DNA of 64,000 nt from Anthracocystis setariae (lineage: Eukaryota; Basidiomycota; Ustilaginomycetes; Ustilaginales; Ustilaginaceae), in assembly GCA_928724745.1 (NCBI GenBank), contig CAKMXJ010000003.1, positions 1,240,001 through 1,304,000 of the forward strand, written 5' to 3'. Below the pieces are notes generated by a model. The model saw only the letters and a program-made list of their open reading frames with translations. It had not been told where the DNA came from and did no database searches. Shown here in pieces: positions 52,454-61,352 of the stretch. Each line of letters opens with the position of its first letter. Position 1 is the stretch's first letter. The translations under genes and the position numbers were made by a program.

Positions 52454-53884
52454 TTAGTCGTCCAGATGGAGAGCGTCAGCGACCCGGTCGAGTTCATTAC
52501 GCGTCCACTGCACTGCATGGTCGAGCAGGTGGAGTTGACCTTTTCTATACTGCTGTATATTGTTGCAGACAGACAAGCGGAGCGTGTGGGTGTCGGATCT
52601 TATCGCTTGATTTGAATCCTCGTCATCTTCGAGGAGAGGGAGGGAGGGGAGGAGAGACTGGGAAGATTTGAACGCCTTGCGTTTAGCGACGAGGAGGGAT
52701 TCGAGGGTTTCCAGGACGGTTGCGTATGTTTCCAGGTCGTTTGTCGAGGAGAGGTTGAGGTTGTGTTGGATCTCGTCGAGGAGTGCGGGGCATGGGCAGG
52801 GGGATTTCACGAATCCCGATGCAAGTTGATCCTGGTGGCAAGGCGTGCGCGTGGACAGGTGCCAGTAGTGCGTCTTGCCCTCTTCAGCTCCGCCCAATTT
52901 GAGTGCGAGTGTGTCTTCAGTAACGGTATCCAGGGTAAAGCCGTAGCCGGAGAGGAACTCCTCGTTCGATTTGCCGCCATAGTTGTTCCATACCTGCACG
53001 TGTGCGTCTTTGATGTCGTAGTTGATGGTCAGATGAACCATCGCTTCCGACTTGCCCTGGGTCTCTGCGGTGTCCTGTTGCTCTTGGACGGGAACGTAGG
53101 TCCAAGTGACGGGATGCGCTCGAGCGTGGTTGAAGATATCATACCCTGGAATTAAGATCGGCGTCGAATACGAGTCAGCAAGGCCGATAAGTCGCGGAGG
53201 GAACGAGCGCGACGTGAAGGCGGATTCGGCCCATCGCCACAATTCCAGCGCCTTGTGGTAGGTCTTGGCCATTCTTGGATCGTCTTGCAGCAGCTCAGAT
53301 GCCGGGAGAGGCGGAATAGATTCAAGCAGAAACGCACCCAAGGCACGCGTCGAGGTTTCCAGATATGGCAACAGCATCGCCCGTGCTCTTTGATAATCGA
53401 CCATGGTTTCCTGCAACCTCCTCTGCGTCGAGCTGAGCAGCGGTGTGCTAGCGAGAAGTGCGAGTTCCGCAGAGCTGAAATGCAACGGCGTCTCTATCGT
53501 TTCCGGAATCCAGGATACGTATGGCATATGTCGAAACACAACCTCTAGCTCCTCCTTCGGCCCCCTATCCGTATCCACCCATTCACATCCAAGCCTCGTG
53601 AGCACGAGATAGAGCAAGATCCAGTCGGGTGCTGGCAATCCTCCCTCATCCAGGCTGGAGTCAGAGCATCCGATGAACTTGAGCAGCTTCTGTATTTGTT
53701 CCCTGGCCGAGTCGGAGGTGATGCAGAGAGATTTGGGAACTTTGATCACCGTTGTGTCGCGCGGGAGCGGTTCGAATGCGTAGTAAGAAAGTCCGGTTTC
53801 GCGGTCCGGTGTAAGGTGGATTGCGGGATGCGTCTCGACGCCAGAAGAGCTAAGCCACTCGACAAGCGGTTTTCCAAAGTACAT
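52454..53884 (-). CDS. SET-domain lysine methyltransferase (RKM/SETD3-like class)
   Basis: A 476-residue protein of the split-SET class that includes Rubisco large-subunit methyltransferase, yeast ribosomal Rkm enzymes and SETD3. The SET halves are visible as WLSSSGVETHPAIHL and ETGLSYYAFEPLPRDTTVIKVPKSL at the N-terminus, then ILIPGYDIFNHARAHPVTW near 245 (the D..NH motif that binds AdoMet) and VWNNYGGKSNEEFLSGYGF near 300 (the YG..sNeElL.gYGF motif). A substrate-binding C-terminal region follows. Targets in this class are ribosomal proteins, elongation factors or actin; which one applies here cannot be read from sequence. The start is the ATG at 53884 (MYFGKPLVEW). It is divergent from TDP1 across 317 bp. 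Confidence 0.87.
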   Translation of the reverse strand: MYFGKPLVEWLSSSGVETHPAIHLTPDRETGLSYYAFEPLPRDTTVIKVPKSLCITSDSAREQIQKLLKFIGCSDSSLDEGGLPAPDWILLYLVLTRLGCEWVDTDRGPKEELEVVFRHMPYVSWIPETIETPLHFSSAELALLASTPLLSSTQRRLQETMVDYQRARAMLLPYLETSTRALGAFLLESIPPLPASELLQDDPRMAKTYHKALELWRWAESAFTSRSFPPRLIGLADSYSTPILIPGYDIFNHARAHPVTWTYVPVQEQQDTAETQGKSEAMVHLTINYDIKDAHVQVWNNYGGKSNEEFLSGYGFTLDTVTEDTLALKLGGAEEGKTHYWHLSTRTPCHQDQLASGFVKSPCPCPALLDEIQHNLNLSSTNDLETYATVLETLESLLVAKRKAFKSSQSLLPSLPLLEDDEDSNQAIRSDTHTLRLSVCNNIQQYRKGQLHLLDHAVQWTRNELDRVADALHLDD

Positions 53885-54201
53885 GGTCAAGCTGCTATCA
53901 AGTCTCGAGATGGGTGGATGAGGAAGGAAAGGCTAAATGTCACGTTTTCGCACGATTGTATGCGTTAGAGTGAGAGGAGAATCCGAGAGGAGCCCAATGG
54001 TATATCGAGGAGGAAACTCGAACTGATGACGAAGCGTTAGTCAGGTCGACGCCTTATTGCTGGAAGGATAAAAATGGATGTGGAGAAAAGCTGTTAAAAT
54101 CGCGTTCAGGGTCCAAAATTGCGCCTAAAATATAAAAAGTACAGCTTTGCTCGAACTCAGCTTTCTTGCCAACACTCTTTCTCCTCTTCTAGGCACCAAG
54201 T
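53885..54201. other. Divergent promoter, SET-domain gene and TDP1
   Basis: 317 bp. A TATA-like TATAAAAA at 54131..54138 lies 63 bp before TDP1, and a CCAACAC copy (54169) lies 33 bp before the ATG. Confidence 0.55.
54131..54138 (+). promoter_or_regulatory. TATA-like element of TDP1
   Basis: TATAAAAA, 63 bp upstream of the TDP1 start codon. Confidence 0.4.
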
Positions 54202-56428
54202 ATGGCAACAGACGACCCAATCGTCATCTCGGACTCGGAGTCAGATACTCTGAGCGAGTCGGAGAGGCATTTTGCGTCGCCAGTCAGCAAGACTCGAGTT
54301 CTTGAGGCGAGGGATCGCGATGCTGCTCACAACGCAGAAAACGAGCCGGGACCTTCAAGATCTGGTTTGCTCAGCTTGCTTCCTGATCGACGACAGCTAG
54401 AGCTCGAAAGGAAGGAGCGTGCACGCAAAAGGAGAAGGCAGCAGAATCTACTTAGTGATCCAAGCGACAACGAAGCACAGGTCGACACGAAGCGCAGCAA
54501 AGGCAGCACCACCGCTGCTCCAGCCCAATCAGCTCTCCCAACCAGACCTAAATCTCCTTCTCTTCCAACTCCCAAGCAAGACGATCAACTGGCTCTTGGA
54601 AGGAATCAAAAGCAACAAGAATCGTCAACACCCTCCGTCTTCTCCCGAGCGACCGACCCAATCCTAGCCAGCTCGCGCTTCTGGCATGGCACCTTCAAAC
54701 ATGGCTTCAATCGCTACGCTGATCCCTCCTCTTCCGGCGTCTCCATTTCCCAGATGCTTCTTCCCGCCACCTCCTCCTCCCGCAACAGCCTCGAATTTGC
54801 CGTGCTAGCCACCTATGACCTACGCATAGATTGGCTCTACTCTCTCTTCCCCCGCGGCCTATCTGTCACCCTGGTCCTTCCGCCTCCCAAGGAAGACTAC
54901 CGCACTGACCCCGCAGTCGCACGTCCCGGCTTGCATCCAAGTCAAGTATTCGGCGGCGATTTCGCGAGATGTGCTGGATGGCAAATATGTGTACCAAACA
55001 AGCCAAAGGGCGGATGGTTGACGCAACACATGAAGTTCTTAATCTTGGTGCATCATGGGTGGTTGCGGGTCGCTATACTTTCCGGTAATCTCAACGAGAT
55101 CGATTGGGAAAGAATCGAAAACACGGCTTACATTCACGACTTTCCCTTACTGTCTCGATGCAGCGGCACTAGCACACCTAGTGCCGCCAGCGATACAAAC
55201 GACTTCAAGTTACAACTCGTCAAGGTGCTGCGGTCGCTAAGCCTCCCCAGCTCGCATCCGGTGTACGATGCGATCGACAAGCACGACTTCTCGCAGGCGA
55301 CCAGGGCGAGGATCGTTGCCAGCTGGCCGGAAGCGAGTAATCTCGCCGAATGGGAGAGAATCGAGTCGCAAGGCTTGGGCAGGTTGGGCAAAGTGGTGCG
55401 TGAATATGGGATCGAGGGCCCAGTTGAGGTCGAATGTCAGGGCTCGAGTTTGGCGAATCACGACCTCAAGTGGGTGGAGCACTTCCATGTGCTAGCTTCG
55501 GGTGTGAATCCTCGCGGCACTTTGCCGCTAAAAGGGAAACCGAATGAGAATCATCCCGAGTACTTTAGGGCTGTAGGGAGCAAGGGTATTACAGGGTTGC
55601 CATCGGTCAAAGTGGTCTTCCCGAATCAGCAGTATGTGGAGCGGGACACGGTGGAGGGGCCGAATGGGGCGTTGAGCTTCTTTGGCAAAGCTGAAACGTT
55701 TGCCGCCTCTTCGTAAGTGTACCTCTCTTTCAACAAATGCGGAGGTTTATACTGACAAGATCGATTTTATAGGATAAAAAAGCTGTACCATAGCCCACAG
55801 AGCAGGAGAGGGGACATCATGATTCACGCCAAGTCGATCCTCGCGCTCACCGAGGAGGGCAAGGACGTGGTAGATCGCGCTTTCATCGCCGCCACCGAAG
55901 CGCAGATGTTTGGCACTTCCAGCACCGCCACCTCCGCGAGCACAAACGAGCAAGCATGGAAGCCAGATCATGGAGAAAAACCTGTCGGGTGGACCTACTT
56001 GGGCAGCTCGAACTTCACCCGCGCCGCACACGGAAACATCTCTGGGACAATGTCGAAACCTACCATGAGTACGATGAATTGGGAGCTGTAAGTACGACTC
56101 CCGCGTCGCCCCTAACGTGTGAGGCTGGCAACTGACCCAGATTTGTAACGACGGACAGTGGCGTGGTGATGCCCATCTACGCAAGCGAAGTCGAGCTGTT
56201 TGGAGTCGAGGCGCAGTGTCTGAGACCCATCGTATACCATAGGCCTCTCCAGGCTTACGGTCGAGAAGATACGCCTTGGGTAAGTGCAAAATACCGTTTT
56301 TGGCATCGTGCAACTTCACGATTTTGTGCGCTGGGCTGACCACCATTCACTCACTCGCGCTCTCATGTCGCCCTTGCTCTGTTCGGAAGGACAATACAAC
56401 GGCTTTGGCCGCATTGCATCCTCGATAA
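54202..56428 (+). CDS. TDP1: Tyrosyl-DNA phosphodiesterase 1
   Basis: Nuclear repair enzyme that removes topoisomerase I peptides and other adducts from DNA 3' ends. Four exons: 54202..55712, 55773..56087, 56159..56279 and 56390..56428, with all donors GTAAGT. The product is 661 aa. The first 140 residues are disordered and basic (ERKERARKRRRQQ). The first HKD-type motif is QHMKFLILVHHG (His276, Lys278) followed by ILSGNLNEIDW; the second is MIHAKSILAL (His522, Lys524) followed by YLGSSNFTRAAHGN. Exon 3 restores the conserved NWELGVVMPIY. The 13-codon last exon (DNTTALAALHPR) is the least certain part because Tdp1 C-termini vary. An alternative in-frame acceptor for exon 3 would add six residues and fits the family less well. 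Confidence 0.9.
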
Positions 56429-56619
56429 GAAGGGGTCTCGCACTCCTCGACACTCTTCTGTCGACCACAACACTCCGAACGATCCTGTAGGATGAACAAG
56501 ATGCAATGACGAATGTAACGAATGTTTTACAACGAGAGGGGGGCCTAGACCCAAACAAATGCTTTTTTTGAGACCGGGGGGGGGGAGAGGGGGCCGAGTT
56601 GATCATGCTAGGCGTGTAT
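56429..56619. other. Convergent 3' region, TDP1 and TMA46
   Basis: 191 bp between two convergent genes, with a G-rich tract (ten G around 56576..56585). Confidence 0.5.
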
Positions 56620-57675
56620 TCATACCGACATCTTGCCAACGCCATTGGCGGTACTCTCGACGTCATCCTCATCCTCGCTGATGCCGTTTTGGGCGTCGTC
56701 GTCCTGCCTGCCCTGTTCCCAATCCTTGTTCATATACTGATTAAGATCGAACTCGCCATCATCGTCGTCGTCATCGTCATCATCGGCAAACATGTCGGGA
56801 TTCAAGGAGAACATCTCCCTACCGCTCAACCCGGCCATCTTATTGGCAGCCGCCTGTGCCTCCTTTTTCTTCTTCAACATCTCGGCCTCGGCGGCCTTTT
56901 TGTCCATCCTCTCCTTTTTCCACTTTGCGAAAGTCTCGGCGGTGACCGGGGTGAGGTTCGAGCCGAGCTTATGACGTTCGGTTTCGAGGAAGTCCTCGAG
57001 CGAGATTTCGTTGGCCTTTTCGAGGGCTTCGAGTTCCTTCTTCTGTGATTTGAGGACGAAGCCTGGGGGGAGACGGTGACGGTACATGCATTTCTCTCCG
57101 CCGTTGGGACATTCCCAGAACCAACCGTACTTGCCATCCTCTACTGCCTGCAGGAAGAATTTGCACACCTTATCCGTGGTAGCTCGAGGGTTGCCATGCT
57201 TGGACAAGATAACGCTGTTGAGTTTCGCATCATCCCACTTATCCATCGTATCGTTCTTCTTATCCTCGGCATCGTCGCGCATATCCACATACAGATCCTT
57301 CTTCTCGGTCTTACGACCCGCATCATTCGAATGCGCATACTTACACTTGGTCCCCTTATCACATCTTCCCGCCTTCCAAAACGCACACGTCACCGTCTTG
57401 GGATCCACACCAAACGGTACCTTGGGCTGGATGATCGAGAACAGTGGATCCGCCGCGCGCTCCTTGGCCGCAATCGCTGCCGCTTTCTTGTCTTCCTCCT
57501 TCTTCTTTTCTTTCGCTAGTTGCTCTTTCGTTTTCCCTGCCACTTTTTGTTGTTGCTGAATCAGCGCCACTTGCTTTTGGCCTTTACCGCCCTTTTTGTT
57601 CTTCATGCCAAACGTCTTGTCCACGGACACCTTTGAGCCGCCACCGCCCGGCTTGTCCTTTCCTTTCGGCGGCAT
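56620..57675 (-). CDS. TMA46: CCCH zinc-finger protein ZC3H15/TMA46 (DRG-interacting)
   Basis: Partner of the ribosome-associated GTPase DRG1/Rbg1; associates with translating ribosomes. The protein is 351 aa, close to yeast Tma46 (345 aa). The N-terminus MPPKGKDKPGGGG..KVSVDKTFGMKNKKG is the typical basic lead-in. Zinc finger 1 (about 115-135) is CAFWKAGRCDKGTKCKYAH and finger 2 (about 170-205) is VCKFFLQAVEDGKYGWFWEC with PNGGEKCMYRH. The DFRP region (LPPGFVLK, ISLEDFLETERHKL, TPVTAETFAKWKKERMDKK) follows and ends with an acidic Asp/Glu tail (DDDDDDDDDGEFDLNQYM). It is convergent with TDP1; YND1 is the next gene upstream on the same strand. Confidence 0.95.
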   Translation of the reverse strand: MPPKGKDKPGGGGSKVSVDKTFGMKNKKGGKGQKQVALIQQQQKVAGKTKEQLAKEKKKEEDKKAAAIAAKERAADPLFSIIQPKVPFGVDPKTVTCAFWKAGRCDKGTKCKYAHSNDAGRKTEKKDLYVDMRDDAEDKKNDTMDKWDDAKLNSVILSKHGNPRATTDKVCKFFLQAVEDGKYGWFWECPNGGEKCMYRHRLPPGFVLKSQKKELEALEKANEISLEDFLETERHKLGSNLTPVTAETFAKWKKERMDKKAAEAEMLKKKKEAQAAANKMAGLSGREMFSLNPDMFADDDDDDDDDGEFDLNQYMNKDWEQGRQDDDAQNGISEDEDDVESTANGVGKMSV

Positions 57676-58490
57676 GTTGGGGCGGGCTATATACTAACGC
57701 GTTGACACAGAGTGGGTGTAGATGTGTGCGGGAGGAGGGGATGCTGCACCACGAAGCTACCGTCGTTACCAAAGCCGCCTGTGCACCAATGAAGCCGCCT
57801 TTGTTGTTGTTGTTGCGAATTCCGCTCGAGTCCGCAAAGGATGATTCGTTCCGAGAAGCGTAAATTCCCCGTTGGCACAGCCGTAGACGAGTCCAAGCGA
57901 TACAATGGTGATGATGATGGAGCTCAACCGCAAGTCGAAATCATGTCAAGCAGCGACAGAGAAGGAAGACAAAGATGGAGCAAAGTAAAGCTTCAAAGAT
58001 TCCCTCAGCTCGTGTGTGGGACGCCCGTTAACTTTTTTTTGCTATTCACGTCCACTCGCATTTGTAATCGACTCGCTGAAATCAGTTTGAAAAATTTTCT
58101 AATCACACCCCCCCCCCCCCCAACCCCACCCCATCTCAATCGGGCCCCCCCCCCCCCCCCCGATCAGCGAATCTCGTTCGTCATCCTGCATCTCCGCCAC
58201 ACAGTAGTGCAGTAAGAACCCGAGCCGACTCTAGTGCATTTCCTTCGCTCTATACGATTCACCAGCGAATCATGATTTGCTAGACTGAGATCAAATTACC
58301 ATATAGAAAGAGCGTAGAGGAGTGACAAAAAAAAAGTTACACAAACAACCCATGAGAGAGAAGACGAAAGCGAAGAAAATGCGTGCGGCTAATGCCGGTG
58401 TGGAACCAAGCCGAGAGAGTGTCCATCGAGGAAAACATGCATTCGTGAACGTGCATGGCAGCGAGCGGAAGAAATGCGAATTGATTGTCC
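57676..58490. other. Intergenic between TMA46 and the apyrase gene, with poly(C) tracts
   Basis: 815 bp with no supportable gene. Two C-runs (about 58108..58120 and 58145..58161) sit 40 bp apart with short C-clusters between. The rest is unremarkable. Confidence 0.6.
58108..58161 (+). repeat. Paired poly(C) tracts
   Basis: Two long C-runs with CCCCACCCC between them. The opposite strand is G-rich and could form a quadruplex. Confidence 0.85.
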
Positions 58491-61212
58491 TTAATTGTCA
58501 GACGAGCCATCACTGTGCCTCAGTTCCGACATCGGACTGAGATGAGGCGCAGGTGAGCCTTGCCTTGATGGTGTGCGAAGAGTCGGAGCCACGAGAAGAC
58601 CCGATTCGATCGCGGTCATGTCGCTCAACGAGTGAGCACGGGTAAGCGAGGCACCAAAGAAATTGCGGCGCTCGCCCAGCGGAGAGCCAGGTCCGGGCGG
58701 AGACAGAATTCCGTTGGTTGAGATGCCGCTTGCGAGCAGCGTGCCGCCAGGCGTCGCCAGACCAGATCTTGTCGTCAGTGTAGCCAAAGTAAGGCGGTGG
58801 CCAAGAACAGGTGTGGGTGCGCGACTCGAAGTGCGAGATGCTGGGCGAGAAATTGCGGTGCCCGAAACAACGCCGGCGAAAGTGGGAGATGCTGGACGAG
58901 AAATGCGAACCATTGTAGGGGTTGCAGCTCCTCGCCTAGCAGCGATGCGGGGACCGAGCAACCCGTCCGACGAGATGCGGCTCGTGGCAACCGTCGAGTT
59001 GCGCTTCTTTGTTTTCGGAGTTCGGCGTGGGAAGACCGACGGGAACGTCGAAGAAAGCGTAAGAGCTACGCGACGGACTGGCCATCCAAGCGCACTAACA
59101 ATGCCAATGCTGCGCTTGCGTGACCCTGAGCCTCGGCCGGCCGATCCGCTCGACCCGCTGCTCTCTTCAGAACTGCCCTCAGAGCTAAAGCCGAACTCGG
59201 CCTCCATTGTCGGGCTATATGCCTTGCCGTCTGTGCGCTTTCCGATCTTGGACCAGAAGCCGCGCTTAGCGACGTCGCCGATCGCCTCTTCCATGTTGGC
59301 GAGAACATAGTCGCCACGACCGTTGCGCTTAGAGTTGCAAAGTCCGCCCAGGGATCCGAGAGGAGGAGGAAGCATCTCTCTCATGGCAGCTCTTCTACGC
59401 GTAGCTCGTGGGCTACGTCCGCGAGTGCAAATGCAGGTCATGAGCAGGATGAAGAAGACAGCAGCCATCACTACGAGAGAAACGGGGCTCATGTGTCGGC
59501 TGGCTTGACCCAAGGCGGGGGGGAAAGCGGAACCCTCGCCGGTGGTAGGCCAGGTCGGACGGAAGGGGTTGAATTTTTCAAGCTTGGAAGAAGGCTTGTT
59601 GAGGTTGTCGAAGGGAGAAGCAAGCGAGCCTGGTGCCGGAGGAATGTCGCGGCTGGCTTCGAGCACAGCTTTGCCGAGCGTCCAACTGACCGAGAAACCG
59701 TCAATGTCGTTGACGCTCTGGAAAAGGTTTTTCTGCTCACCCTTTCCTTGCGCTTCGTCGGCATGGTCGGTACCATCGCCAGCCCCCTTGTGATCGATCA
59801 TGCGCGGAATGCCGATACCCTCGTGCAGGACCGTAACCATCCAAGCAGCCTTGAAACACTGCGACTGGAGGCGATTGAGTTGAACCTCAGGTCCAAAGAG
59901 ATCTCCTGCATCGAGGTGGTGCTTGAGCTGGGACCAAGGCTTGCCACAGAAGTCTTCGGCAGCTTTCTGGAAGTCAACGAAATCATAGACACCGCCGAGA
60001 CCGAAGACATCGTGCGAACTGAACCAGTACTCCGAGACTCCAATGAAGTGGTTGACGCTGAAATCGATCTTGGGTACGTGAACACCGTGGAAGAGGCACG
60101 GCGGGTTGGCGCAGACTGCCTCCTTGTCCAGAAGAGGGTGCATGGATTCAAGACAAGCAGTGAAGTTACCTGTGCCCAATAGAGAGACATCCGGCTTATC
60201 CTCGACATCGGAAAGCTGGAGTCCGCTCGGTAAACAGGGGTCCGGCAATGCAAGCCGATGGTCCTCCTTGGTTTCGGAGCGGAGCATGTCAATGTAGCGT
60301 TGTCTGGCCTGGTTCGTGCCATAACCGAGGAAGGTAGTGACAAAGACCTTGTGCGAGACTTCCGTGCCATCCAGCATTCGTAGCGAAACAGAGGTGAGTT
60401 CGGCTTCGGCAGCTGCGCCTTCACCTTGCAAAGCCTTCTGGCTTGGCTCGAAAGCAATCTGGGTGCTGGCGCCACCCATGTCAAGGAAGCCGAAAGTGGA
60501 CTTGCCCTCGACGACATCGGTCTCACCGTCCAAAGAGGGCTTCTTTCCGCCGATGTGGAAACCATCCATAAGGTAGTTGATGGAGATCCAGCCCAAGAGA
60601 CCTTCTTCCTCGCCACTGATGACTTGGACATGCTCGTCGCATCCTCCGCCAATGTTGAAGGACGTGTGTTCGCGAATGTAGCGACACGTCTCTCCCAAAA
60701 CAGCTTCCCGCTGCTGATCTGGAAGCAATCGCATTCCTGCTGTTGCCATGACATAGATAGGAGTCTCGGCCCACGCAGACGGTGGCACGATCTTTTCTGC
60801 ATGATCCAAGAGCTGTTTGAGATAGGCGGCTACATCCGTCGGGTGATCACCGAAAGACGAAAGACCAGGCTCGACCTTGAGGTTCCAATCCATGCCGGAG
60901 TTCTCCCATGTTCCCTTCTCTACTTTTGGAAGGACCGTGGCGTCAAGACCTTTGCTAGCTCGCAGTGCGCGCTCGAGCTTGGGGTCTTTCCACGAGTAGA
61001 CCTGCATGCGTGAACCTGACGAGCCAGCATCAATGAGGACAGCGTACTTGCGCCCTTCAAGCCATGAAGTTGGAGCGTCTAATTGTGCAGCACCAGGAGC
61101 AGCATCCTTGAGCGGAGATTCGATGACTTTGGCTTTGGCTGACTTGGCGGCATTCCAGGTCAAGGCATCAGCGACATTCTCGCGGGGAATGACCTGTGTA
61201 GACTGGATTGAG

Positions 61213-61245
<33 letters not shown>

Positions 61246-61352
61246 TGCTGTGGAGTCGCAGCATATTGACGTCGCTGTCGCTGGCTGACAGGAGTGTTGA
61301 AAGTATAGGCGCCATACGGTTGGCGGGACGAACCCTGTATTGGGAAACTCAT
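58491..61352 (-). CDS. YND1: GDA1/CD39-family apyrase, YND1-like Golgi nucleoside diphosphatase
   Basis: Hydrolyses nucleoside tri- and diphosphates in the Golgi lumen, clearing UDP/GDP left by glycosylation. The protein is 953 aa. Apyrase-conserved regions are in order: IDAGSSGSRMQVY (about 108-120), YVMATAGMRLLP (about 198), SGEEEGLLGWISINYL (about 244) and FLDMGGASTQIAF (about 290). There is no N-terminal signal peptide; the first 95 residues include a nine-Gln run. A single membrane segment lies near 625 (VSLVVMAAVFFILLMTCIC) and is followed by a 300-residue Ser/Arg/Thr-rich tail. A single transmembrane helix after the catalytic domain is the Ynd1 layout, unlike Gda1, which has an N-terminal anchor. 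The ATG at 61352 is the first in frame. Confidence 0.9.
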
